The position numbers were made by a program, and so were the translations under genes. From assembly GCA_013001595.1 (NCBI GenBank), contig JABDMH010000073.1:62001-126000 (forward strand): DNA of 64,000 nucleotides, in the 5' to 3' direction. The stretch comes from Saprospiraceae bacterium. GTDB lineage: Bacteria > Bacteroidota > Bacteroidia > Chitinophagales > Saprospiraceae. Shown here piece after piece: positions 36,377 through 44,947 of this stretch; within the stretch, counting starts at the first letter, position 1; each line of letters begins with the position of its first letter. The notes below the pieces were generated by a model, which was not told the origin of the DNA, made no database searches, and was given only the letters and a program-made list of their open reading frames with translations.

Positions 36377-37087
36377 TTGAAAAACAATGATTTTGACACC
36401 CTGAAAGCACTATTTGTCAACTGCACGCTAAAGAAATCTCCTCGCCAAAGCCATACACAGGGCCTGATGGACCTATCTAAAAAGATCATGAACAAGGAAG
36501 GTGTATATACAGAGCATATCCGTCTGGTCGATCATGATATAGCATATGGTGTGTATCCCGATATGACCGAACATGGATATGATCGTGATCAATGGCCAAG
36601 CATCTTTAAGAAAGTATTGGAAGCCAATATTCTAGTCATTGGTACTCCCATTTGGCTGGGTGAAAAATCATCCTTAGCAACAAAGCTCATCGAGCGCCTC
36701 TATGCCATGAGTAGCCAACAAAACGAGAAGGGACAGTACATCTATTATGGAAAGGTGGGCGGATGTGTGATAACTGGCAACGAGGATGGGATCAAGCATT
36801 GTTCCATGAGTATCTTATATGCAGTACAGCATATCGGATATAGCATACCTCCTCAGGCAGACTGTGGATGGATTGGAGAAGCTGGACCAGGTCCTAGCTA
36901 TTTGGATGAGGAATCGAATGCTAAAAACAATGCCTTCACCAACCGAAATGCGACCTTCATGACCTATAATTTACTTCATCTCGCTAATTTGTTGAACAGC
37001 AATAAAGGCTATCCGGCCTATGGCAACTCGAGATCAGCATGGGAAGATGGCACACGGTGGAACTTTGAAAACCCTGAATATCGGTAA
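36377..37087 (+). CDS. Flavodoxin-fold NAD(P)H-dependent FMN reductase
   Basis: Protein of 236 residues with the flavodoxin-like fold: LFVNCTLKKSPRQSHTQGLMD is the FMN-phosphate loop, and VIGTPIWLGEKSSLATKLIERL and GGCVITGNEDGIKHCSMS are typical of the family often called NADPH-dependent FMN reductase or flavodoxin-family protein. The start is TTG at 36377: the conserved fold begins about 10 residues later, before any in-frame ATG. Downstream WRNGFENPEYR-type C-terminus (WNFENPEYR) is family-like. The physiological electron acceptor is unknown. Confidence 0.83.
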   Translation: MKNNDFDTLKALFVNCTLKKSPRQSHTQGLMDLSKKIMNKEGVYTEHIRLVDHDIAYGVYPDMTEHGYDRDQWPSIFKKVLEANILVIGTPIWLGEKSSLATKLIERLYAMSSQQNEKGQYIYYGKVGGCVITGNEDGIKHCSMSILYAVQHIGYSIPPQADCGWIGEAGPGPSYLDEESNAKNNAFTNRNATFMTYNLLHLANLLNSNKGYPAYGNSRSAWEDGTRWNFENPEYR

Positions 37088-37123
37088 GGTTTAATAAACC
37101 TATGGATAGCTAAAAAAGTGCCA

Positions 37124-37786
37124 TCACACCAAATCGTTAGAATGATCAAAAAGCAAGATTTCAGCCAAGGCAATGGCATAGGAACGAAATGAAAGTAGAT
37201 CTGATACTTCCACTCGCTTATCTTCCTGATAGATTAACAACCAATCATCGATTCCTTCAATGGTAGTTGCCTTATTACTTAGGATCATATCAGCCAATTG
37301 TTCTGTGAGGTATCGCTGCATATATTCCATATGCTTTGCTTCCAAAACCATTGACCTTTGGAGCTCCGGATACCTTGCCAAACTGCGTTGATTTGCTTTA
37401 AAGAGAGCCGTCACTTTTTCCACAGACCTCTTTGGCCGAAAACAATATCTCGGCAAATTCAATAAATCCGATTCAAGCAATACACAAGTCGTTTTCTTTT
37501 TTGGCGTTTTACTCCGATGGACATCGAAAATCAATAATTTCGACGCAGTTTTTTGATCGTAGCTGGTCAGTACGTTCTTCAATCGCTGCTTTTTCCGCTT
37601 GCCAAAAAAGTTAAGTGTCAGAACAGCTAAATCTAATTCTGTGGATCGCATTCGCTTTTGATAGGACAAGTCATATTTCTCGGCAAATTGGAGGAAGCTT
37701 TCCCTCCTAGCGTTACCCACCAGCGCATCTTTAACATCATCGAAAATATCTTCAATTGATTCACTGAGCGATACAGTCATGGCCAA
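37124..37786 (-). CDS. Conserved protein of unknown function
   Basis: Cytosolic protein of 220 residues, basic in the first half. The pattern FAEKYDLSYQ, LLIFDVH...CVLLES-L-LPRYCFRP, RYPELQRSMVLEAKHMEYM, then DDWLLIYQEDKRVEVSDL and a final helix repeats the order seen in a widespread uncharacterised family: a strand-rich core with the FxRPE-type motif, then a paired helix and a LLxY strand. No catalytic residues are apparent. It converges with the flavodoxin-like gene and is divergent from a sulfatase gene. Its function is not known. Confidence 0.6.
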   Translation of the reverse strand: MAMTVSLSESIEDIFDDVKDALVGNARRESFLQFAEKYDLSYQKRMRSTELDLAVLTLNFFGKRKKQRLKNVLTSYDQKTASKLLIFDVHRSKTPKKKTTCVLLESDLLNLPRYCFRPKRSVEKVTALFKANQRSLARYPELQRSMVLEAKHMEYMQRYLTEQLADMILSNKATTIEGIDDWLLIYQEDKRVEVSDLLSFRSYAIALAEILLFDHSNDLV

Positions 37787-37828
37787 GTTGATAAATCTAT
37801 CTATGTTTAATCAAATTAAAATAAAAAA

Positions 37829-39247
37829 ATGCATCGCAAAGCTACTTTCTATATAGTCCTTTTGTCATTCTTCTTCCTGCACTGCACGGAACAGAGTGAA
37901 AACTTGGATCTTCCCAATATAATTTTGGTCATGGCTGATGACCAAGGATGGGGAGATATGGGCTACAATGGTCATCCTATAGTGCAGACACCAAATTTTG
38001 ATCTAATGGCTTCGACTTCGCTGCGATTTGATCGATTTTATGCCGCTGCGCCCGTTTGCACACCTACTCGTGCAAGCGTGATGACAGGTCGGCATCCCAA
38101 TCGAATGGGGGCTTTCAATTGGGGGCATACACTCCGACCGAAGGAAATCACTTTGGCTGAGGCATTAAAAACGCAGGGATATCGCACTGGGCATTTCGGC
38201 AAATGGCATCTTGGATCCGTAAGGCAGGGCAGTGAGGTCAATCCAGGAGCAAGTGGATTTGACAGTTGGTTTTCAGCGCCAAATTTCTTTGATAATGATC
38301 CGATCCTAAGTCGGGAAGGTAAAGCCGTTAAGACAATCGGTGAGAGCTCGATGGTTACGGTCGATGCTGCGTTAGATTTCATTGAGGATCATCATGGACA
38401 ACATCCCTACTTGGCGGTAGTTTGGTTTGGTTCACCTCACTTGCCACACGAAGCTCATGCAATAGATCAACAATCCTACCAAAACCAAAACAGCACACGC
38501 ATGCACTTCTATGGTGAACTCACAGGTATGGATCGTGCATTTGGTAAGCTCAGAAACCAGGTAAGATCGTTGCCAGGTAATGAACAGACCATCATTTGGT
38601 ACTGTAGTGATAATGGAGGGCTTCCCCATGTTGGAGCTACAGGAGGAAGGGGTCATAAAGGTCAAGTGTATGAAGGTGGACTTCGCGTCCCTGCAATTCT
38701 GGAGTGGCCATCCGTCATTCGTACGCCCCGGTATACCGATGTCCCTTGTGTCACCTCAGACATCATGCCGACTCTTCTTGACATTATTGGAACCCCAGCA
38801 CCCAATGTACCGATAGATGGCATTAGTCTACTGCCTTTGATAAAAGGCACCATGACTGTACGTAAAGAAAGTATCGGCTTCTGGAATTACCCAAGACCTG
38901 GCGTACGTACGCCCAGTAAGTCGTGGATGGAAGAGTTGTTTGCAGCACAGCAAACTGGAAATATGGTTGGCGACTCGTCACGATTGAGACCTGAAGCATC
39001 TGACATCGTACACACGATAGACTTAGATAGCTTGCTAGGTCATTCAGCTTGGTTAAAATGGCCATACAAATTACATCGGATTGCACGCAGGGACACACTC
39101 CCTTATTTTGAGCTCTATAATTTAGAGAAAGACCCCGGGGAGAAAAACAACCTGCTGCCCATGGAAACCAAAGCTCCAGCAATGCAACAATCTCTTCTAT
39201 CCTGGCAGCAATCCGTAGTAAATAGCTATCAGGGAGCAGACTATTGA
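37829..39247 (+). CDS. Sulfatase, S1 family (lipoprotein)
   Basis: Exported lipoprotein (signal with lipobox ending at Cys19, FLHC) that removes sulfate esters from carbohydrates. The metal residues lie in VMADDQGWGDMGYNGH (Asp36-Asp37). Cys77 in VCTPTRASVMTGR is the formylglycine precursor in a full C-x-P-x-R motif. The GKWHLGS and SDNGG metal sites and the C-terminal ELYNLEKDPGEKNNL are all present. Complete at 472 residues. Its end overlaps the end of the convergent PhoD-like gene by 7 bp. The maturating anSME-type enzyme is not in the window. Confidence 0.95.
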   Translation: MHRKATFYIVLLSFFFLHCTEQSENLDLPNIILVMADDQGWGDMGYNGHPIVQTPNFDLMASTSLRFDRFYAAAPVCTPTRASVMTGRHPNRMGAFNWGHTLRPKEITLAEALKTQGYRTGHFGKWHLGSVRQGSEVNPGASGFDSWFSAPNFFDNDPILSREGKAVKTIGESSMVTVDAALDFIEDHHGQHPYLAVVWFGSPHLPHEAHAIDQQSYQNQNSTRMHFYGELTGMDRAFGKLRNQVRSLPGNEQTIIWYCSDNGGLPHVGATGGRGHKGQVYEGGLRVPAILEWPSVIRTPRYTDVPCVTSDIMPTLLDIIGTPAPNVPIDGISLLPLIKGTMTVRKESIGFWNYPRPGVRTPSKSWMEELFAAQQTGNMVGDSSRLRPEASDIVHTIDLDSLLGHSAWLKWPYKLHRIARRDTLPYFELYNLEKDPGEKNNLLPMETKAPAMQQSLLSWQQSVVNSYQGADY

Positions 39248-40869
39248 TCACTCAATTCACTCCAATAAATGGTATGGCCATAGATCTCTTCATTGTCAAT
39301 ACTATAAATCTTGTAGGTCACTGTAGGATCTATTTGCTGCGTATCGAATGACAATAGGCCGAACGAGGGTTTGTCGTTGTACCCAAAAATAGCAGCTGCT
39401 GGAACTGGATGGGTGTGGATATTGGTGAGTCTTGAGCTCATAAACTCGTAGAAGGGATAACCTGTCGCTCTCTCGGTTTTCCAAATATCTGAGCGATGAC
39501 GATCGGCAGCTACGAAAAATACACCATTGATGGAGTTTTCTTCAATGAATGAAAAAAGTGCTTCTCTCTCCTCGGCAAAACCATCCCATGTGTCCAGTCC
39601 CGCTTTTCCCCCTTTCGTGCCCTGAGAAATCGGTACAGAGGTGGCAATTACCTTAAAGGTAGCAGTTGAACTAAGGAGGCGATCACGTAACCAGGATGTT
39701 TGTACGGCTCCAAGCATACTGTCGGGCTTAAAATCATCGTGCACATTGGTACGATAATATCGACAATCGAGCATAAAGAAATCAACATCGGCTATTCCAA
39801 AATCGAAATAACAACCTGGATCATCTTCGCCTCCACCATAGTACGGATTGTTCCACTGCTCCTTGAAAACCCGCCATACATCTTGTTTCCAGACAGGAAA
39901 ATTCGGATCCGCTCCGCCATAGCAATCATTGTCACCAAAGTCATGATCATCCCAAATTGCGTAGATGGGTGTGCTACTTACCATCCGTCTGTATTCAGGT
40001 CTACTCTGTCTGCGATAGTAGCAATACCGTTGGATTTCGACTTCTTTTGGTGTATCATGATAAATATTATCCCCCATTTGGATAAATGCGGTTAAATCGT
40101 GGGTATTGATCGTATCCCACATGCGCTCAAATTGAGGCGTATATCCAGCACCTCCGCCAAAACCCAGCGTAAAAGCAGCCTTCTGACCAGCCACAGGAAA
40201 GGTGCGAAAACTATCCATGTGTAACACTTCATTGTCGATCCTGACTTCATACATGTATGATCGATCTGGTTGCAGATCGGCAATCTTAATGACTCCGCTG
40301 AAGTCATTTTCTGCTTTGGTTTCCACAGATACGGCATAGCCACCGTCAATGACAATTTGTACTTCTCGCCCTTGATCCGTACGAACCCAAAAGGCAGCTG
40401 ATCCATCTGTAAAATTTGTTTGCATCGGCCCATGCACAAGTGGTTTACCATGCTTATAGTAATATGATTTGAAAGAGTTTCTAGACGTTAGTGGCTCCAG
40501 CAAAGCAGAGGGCCCAGCAACAAACCTTTCCAAAGGCATCCCAAGGCGCACTGCTCGCTTGACATTCTTCAGGGCCTTGTAGAAAAACCCACGTTGACTA
40601 TATGCTGCAGCTAGGCCATAGTGGGATTCTAGATCTCCGGGAAAAGAGTCCAGATATTGATGGAAGTATTGAACGACCGTATCCGTTTGACCCTGCAACA
40701 GTCTATGTAGGGCATTTCTATTTTGCTTCTTGTACTGATCTGGGAAGGCTTTGCTTGTAGCAAATTGCGCTGCTGCATTGACTGTTGCGAGGCAAAAAAG
40801 CATACCAATCATCCATCCACATTTCAGAGAATGTCTATGGGCGATAGTGACCGATTTGCTACAAATCAT
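39241..40869 (-). CDS. PhoD-like phosphatase/phosphodiesterase with TPR-like N-terminus
   Basis: Exported metallophosphoesterase. After a signal peptide (ending near NAAAQFA) a short TPR-like helical region (about residues 45-120, LESHYGLAAAYSQRGFFYKALKNVKRAV) precedes the PhoD domain. The metal and active-site set is MGDNIYHD, WDDHDFGDNDCYG, LDCRYYR and FVAADRHRSDIW. The usual PhoD enzymes hydrolyse phosphate esters and diesters or teichoic acids. Start overlaps the SSS symporter stop by 4 bp, so it is the last gene of the leftward operon. The TPR-like part is unusual for the family. Confidence 0.88.
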   Translation of the reverse strand: MICSKSVTIAHRHSLKCGWMIGMLFCLATVNAAAQFATSKAFPDQYKKQNRNALHRLLQGQTDTVVQYFHQYLDSFPGDLESHYGLAAAYSQRGFFYKALKNVKRAVRLGMPLERFVAGPSALLEPLTSRNSFKSYYYKHGKPLVHGPMQTNFTDGSAAFWVRTDQGREVQIVIDGGYAVSVETKAENDFSGVIKIADLQPDRSYMYEVRIDNEVLHMDSFRTFPVAGQKAAFTLGFGGGAGYTPQFERMWDTINTHDLTAFIQMGDNIYHDTPKEVEIQRYCYYRRQSRPEYRRMVSSTPIYAIWDDHDFGDNDCYGGADPNFPVWKQDVWRVFKEQWNNPYYGGGEDDPGCYFDFGIADVDFFMLDCRYYRTNVHDDFKPDSMLGAVQTSWLRDRLLSSTATFKVIATSVPISQGTKGGKAGLDTWDGFAEEREALFSFIEENSINGVFFVAADRHRSDIWKTERATGYPFYEFMSSRLTNIHTHPVPAAAIFGYNDKPSFGLLSFDTQQIDPTVTYKIYSIDNEEIYGHTIYWSELSDQ

Positions 40870-42332
40870 ATCGAGTCAGGTGGTTGGGTTTTCATTTCCA
40901 TTTCTTGCCGCTCCTCTGATAAGATCTTCAAAGCTTCTTCTGATGAAATGCGTACTCCTTGTGTAAATTCACTGACAATAGCTCCAACCATCAAGGCTGT
41001 AAAAACAGATGGTATGGAGGGATTACCCCAGTAGGCATCCCATGCAGATATATTCATGATGGTCAATGCACAAACTGCTCCTCCAATCAATGCGGCTATT
41101 CCTCCTTGCCAGGTAGCACGTGACCAAAACTTGCCCATCATCACACAAGCCACCATGCCACTCATTATTATGGAAATCATATACTTAATATAATCGATGA
41201 TATCGGTTGCATATAATGAGAATAGTAAGGCAAGCAATACGATGCCAAATACTCCCCACCGAGATAAAGTGATGGCTTGTTCCCGAGCTGGCATTTTACC
41301 TAAGACTAAAATATAGATATCACGAAGCAAAATGGATACACCCGCTATAGCATCCGAACTGGCAGAAGACATGGTAGCACTCAACCCGGCGATCAACACC
41401 AAAATACCCACACTCAAGGGAAGCACTTCAGTGGCCATGAATGGAAAGGCATAGTTCGAGTTTTCCAATGTCGGATTAAGTTCGAATGCAGCAATACCAA
41501 CCAATGCTGGAATAAGAGAGAACAGTAGATAAAGTATTCCACTATAGTAGAAACTCCTCTTCGCTGTGTCCACATTATTTGATGAATAAATGCGCTGTCG
41601 AAAGGCTGGAGTAGCAAGCACTCCAACACAAATGACGAATGCCAAAGAAATCGACGGCAAAAGCCTGCCGCCTTGCAGAAAAGTAAATTCATTCTGTACT
41701 ATGGCATCTCCGAGACCTGAAAATCCGCCAATTTTATCTAGGGATATAACTGCCAACCAAATAAAACCAATGAATAACACAATCGCCTGAATGGTGTCTG
41801 TCCAGACTACGGCAATGTATCCACCAATAATGACATAGATGCCAAATCCCGCAGCTACCAATAGCTTAGCCTGCATCAAATCTACACCTGCAATCCATGC
41901 CAAATACATCCCACCACCCAAAATATGAGCACCCAGCCAACCAATCGATGCCAGCAGTATCAATACGGCCACTACATTTTGTATCGGCCTATTTGCCCGA
42001 TAATAGTAGGACATTTCTTCAGAGAACGTCATAAACTGATGCCTGCGAGCATCCCCAAACCAATAGGCGAGTAGTAGGGTGCCTAGCCCACCACCTATAC
42101 CGTACATCATCCCTACCAGACCATCGCTATAGCCCTTACCGACAGCTCCCATGCTGGACCCTGTACCGACTAATGTCGCTACTGTAGTACCGAGCATAAG
42201 CAGAAAAGGAATACCGCGATTGCCCAAGAGGAAATCCTCTCCTGACTTCTGTTTCCGAGAAACCCATACACTCAGCGCAATCATGCCAAGAATATAGATC
42301 GCAAATACAGCTAGAAATAGACCTGTCGACAT
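40866..42332 (-). CDS. Sodium:solute symporter (SSS family)
   Basis: Inner-membrane symporter of about 488 residues from ATG 42332; a GTG five codons earlier is the other option. About 13 helices. Marks are SGEDFLLGNRGIPFLLMLGTTVATLVGTGSSMGAVGKGYSDG (Na+ site), GGYIAVVWTDTIQAIVLFIGF and LIAGLSATMSSASSDAIAG. It differs from the SGLT-like symporter at 13.6 kb and groups better with sialic acid, pantothenate or iodide-type members, but the substrate is unknown. It lies in the leftward operon between the ceramidase-like and PhoD-like genes. Confidence 0.88.
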   Translation of the reverse strand: MSTGLFLAVFAIYILGMIALSVWVSRKQKSGEDFLLGNRGIPFLLMLGTTVATLVGTGSSMGAVGKGYSDGLVGMMYGIGGGLGTLLLAYWFGDARRHQFMTFSEEMSYYYRANRPIQNVVAVLILLASIGWLGAHILGGGMYLAWIAGVDLMQAKLLVAAGFGIYVIIGGYIAVVWTDTIQAIVLFIGFIWLAVISLDKIGGFSGLGDAIVQNEFTFLQGGRLLPSISLAFVICVGVLATPAFRQRIYSSNNVDTAKRSFYYSGILYLLFSLIPALVGIAAFELNPTLENSNYAFPFMATEVLPLSVGILVLIAGLSATMSSASSDAIAGVSILLRDIYILVLGKMPAREQAITLSRWGVFGIVLLALLFSLYATDIIDYIKYMISIIMSGMVACVMMGKFWSRATWQGGIAALIGGAVCALTIMNISAWDAYWGNPSIPSVFTALMVGAIVSEFTQGVRISSEEALKILSEERQEMEMKTQPPDSI

Positions 42333-42457
42333 TAGATTTGATATCACACACTAAGGCCAAGTAAAATAGCAAAATGCAAAGTCTGTCAAGGGATTTTCTG
42401 CATTGGCGCAAAGTGGCTTAGAGCAGGGATTGCATCTATACGGTCTAAATGTCGAAC

Positions 42458-43825
42458 TTATGGCTGCAATACCTCCTTAATGGCGCGCATGAGGACGGAC
42501 TCGACCTGGGGTGAGACCCGAGAAGCTCGCTCGCTGGTTTCGTATCCTCCTTGATCATACGCCACTTTAGTGCCAATATATCCCGGTCCATATTCTCCAT
42601 AGGCCACAGTACATATCTCCCATTCAGGTCGCATAGCTTGGGCTTCCAATTGATACTCGACAAACAATTCACCTGGTAGATGCAGGAGGCAAATGCTACC
42701 AATTCTCAAACTCGCAACCTCGATGAGTGCTCCAGCTCTGGAGTTCAATAACCAAGAGAGGTGCTTTGCTGCTGTTAATTTCTTTATACGTGATAAGCCC
42801 TTATAGGCAAGCATTGCCCTTAGCTCCTTCTCTATTAAATGCTCACCAAGTGGCAATGATACCTCAGTAGTTTTCCAAACTAAATTCATACTTGCAGGTT
42901 CTTTCCGCGTTTTTTCAAATGCTTTTCGCATGCCATCTGCGACTCTTCTGGCCAATATGGGACGATTTGCCTTGGATCCATCATTGTACTTACCTGCTAC
43001 AATATTTCCGCTCGCACCATTAAAGTGAATATGTGGAACACCCAAGGTGTCCTCGCGAGCTTGCCTGGCTAGGCCTATAAATTCTGAAGTAACATCTCCT
43101 TGACCATAGTAACTCTGTGGATGGGTGGTATAGTAAGTCAATACGGCTATCGGCTCATCATCATTCCAAAAGCTTACGGACTTCAACCACGGATCAATCA
43201 GACCTTCAGGAGCAGCAATGGCAGCTGAATCTGTAGTCCTACTCCATCTGATGATCTCCACTTTGCCATCAGCGCCCAAGATGCGGCGGTTGGAAGCCAC
43301 CTTCTCAACCTTTGCTTTCCCAAATCCTATGTGAGTCACTGCGGTAGTATTCCTGCCAGCTTTCCGAACAGCTCTAGCAGTCTTCTTTATGGACTTCTTT
43401 AGTGTAGGTACATCATATCGAGTGCCTCCCAAATTGTATTCTGACAAGATTTTCTCGGTAGTAAAGTCACATCGCATTCCGTCGTGCTGATGTAGTGTGT
43501 GGACAGTAACACGGTCTATGGTTGTATTGGCAGCTTTGGCAAGTGCCTGCTTCCAAGCAATCATGCCTTCGTTGGCAATGCCTAAATAGTCCACGGCACA
43601 CAGCACAATAGGTTGTGTTCCATCTGACAGCACTACGCCTCTGGCTGTGAGTGGATCCAAGATGGTTCTGGCAGGCGCATAAGCCACAGGACTGCCCAAT
43701 GGCGGCGATACATCTACACGAAATACACCCAATTGAAGCTGTTGAGCAGCAGTCGTCCAAATCAAACCAGAAAGACAGCAGAGTAAAAAATATCGAATAG
43801 AGATGTGTCGAGTGTGTGCTGCCAT
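42458..43825 (-). CDS. Ceramidase-N-domain-like exported protein
   Basis: Exported protein of about 455 residues with a signal peptide ending TTAAQQ. The segments VFRVDVSPPLGSPVAYAPA, RGVVLSDGTQPIVLCAVDYLGI and VHTLHQHDGMRCD match the fold region annotated as neutral/alkaline non-lysosomal ceramidase N-terminal domain in Bacteroidota and Planctomycetota. The zinc-binding His residues lie in TLHQHDG and YYTTHPQS. The full ceramidase length is not reached, so activity on lipids is unlikely; hydrolysis of an amide or ester in a glycan context is possible. ATG 43855 would be coupled to the serine hydrolase stop and is an alternative start. Confidence 0.75.
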   Translation of the reverse strand: MAAHTRHISIRYFLLCCLSGLIWTTAAQQLQLGVFRVDVSPPLGSPVAYAPARTILDPLTARGVVLSDGTQPIVLCAVDYLGIANEGMIAWKQALAKAANTTIDRVTVHTLHQHDGMRCDFTTEKILSEYNLGGTRYDVPTLKKSIKKTARAVRKAGRNTTAVTHIGFGKAKVEKVASNRRILGADGKVEIIRWSRTTDSAAIAAPEGLIDPWLKSVSFWNDDEPIAVLTYYTTHPQSYYGQGDVTSEFIGLARQAREDTLGVPHIHFNGASGNIVAGKYNDGSKANRPILARRVADGMRKAFEKTRKEPASMNLVWKTTEVSLPLGEHLIEKELRAMLAYKGLSRIKKLTAAKHLSWLLNSRAGALIEVASLRIGSICLLHLPGELFVEYQLEAQAMRPEWEICTVAYGEYGPGYIGTKVAYDQGGYETSERASRVSPQVESVLMRAIKEVLQP

Positions 43826-43854
43826 GCTTTTCTGTGAATTATAAAATAGATGCA

Positions 43855-44940
43855 TTATTTGACTGCTACTCCGAGTGCCTTAAAAAACCTATTGTAGGCA
43901 ATATACTTGGGCTCATCGGGATTGCCGTCCATACCCATCCGTACCACTACCATTTTCCATTCTGGAATTACAAAACACATGTTGTTATTAAAACCACTGG
44001 CGTAGTAGAGGCTCTTGAGACTATCTGGCATGGCACTCAAACCTGAATTAAGCCACCAATTAAATCCATAGGATCCACTCCCTAAAACGTTGCTTCGATC
44101 AGTATCAGCCACAGGTATGGTGGCCGCCACTTGTGACATTGTCGCCATTTTAACCCATTCAGGTGAAATCAACTGATCTCCATCCCACATGCCTTTGTTG
44201 AGATACAACCAACCAAATCTCGCCAGTTCGTGGGCATTAATTTTAATACCCGTACAGCCATTATTGATGGGTATACCAGCAACCTGCCCCTCTTCACCCC
44301 AGTGAAATCCTTCGACCCCAATGGACTCACCGATTTTAGCGATGACATAGTCACGAATGGGCTGACCTGCAATCCGTGTCAGCACTCTACCAAACATCAT
44401 CTGTGCTTCGTCCCAATAACAATAAGAAGCACCCGGCTGGCCGATCGGCTCTCCTGGCTGATAGGGGGTCCATGACCAATCTTCACTCTCCTCATTCCAA
44501 CGTGTGCTTCCAACTGCGTTATAGCCCGAACTCATACTGGCGAAGTGCCTCAATCTGATCATATTGTACGGTGTAGGCCTCAGAGACGGTTCCCACTTAC
44601 TGGCATAATCATCGATGGCACATTTGCCTTCTTCAACCAACAGTCCCAGAATGTTACTGGTAAAGGATTTGGTGGACGAATAAATGTTGTTTCGCTTGAA
44701 AGTGCTGTCTCCACTGAAAATGATGTATCCATTTTTGATGATCAGGGTTTGCGACAGGCCATCCTCCCTGCAGAAAGACGCCAAAGTATCTAGCGCAGCA
44801 GATAATAAGGATAGATCTACACCCTGAGAAGTAGGCGACCTAACTTGCCACTCCTCTTTAGGAAAAACCAGATCTTGGGTAAACCCAGAAAGGGAAGAAA
44901 TGACGATTGCGATAAAGAGAATACCGGCCCTCAGATTCAC
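43855..44940 (-). CDS. Exported serine hydrolase (class C beta-lactamase-like)
   Basis: Exported protein of 361 residues with a signal peptide ending near SGFTQ. The penicillin-binding fold shows S-x-x-K at Ser88 to Lys91 (YSSTKSF), Tyr-x-Asn-like SSGYNAV and a late HxG-type region. This group includes esterases and D-aminopeptidases as well as beta-lactamases. Its start codon is GTG, 7 bp from the DUF5060 gene. In a glycan cluster it may act as an esterase that removes acyl groups from polysaccharide. That role is inference. Confidence 0.85.
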   Translation of the reverse strand: MNLRAGILFIAIVISSLSGFTQDLVFPKEEWQVRSPTSQGVDLSLLSAALDTLASFCREDGLSQTLIIKNGYIIFSGDSTFKRNNIYSSTKSFTSNILGLLVEEGKCAIDDYASKWEPSLRPTPYNMIRLRHFASMSSGYNAVGSTRWNEESEDWSWTPYQPGEPIGQPGASYCYWDEAQMMFGRVLTRIAGQPIRDYVIAKIGESIGVEGFHWGEEGQVAGIPINNGCTGIKINAHELARFGWLYLNKGMWDGDQLISPEWVKMATMSQVAATIPVADTDRSNVLGSGSYGFNWWLNSGLSAMPDSLKSLYYASGFNNNMCFVIPEWKMVVVRMGMDGNPDEPKYIAYNRFFKALGVAVK

Positions 44941-44947
44941 GGTCGAT

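Noticed and set aside
37087-37101. AGGTTTA/TAAACCT palindrome between convergent genes
   Set aside because: Loop is too small and no T-run follows, so a terminator cannot be claimed.
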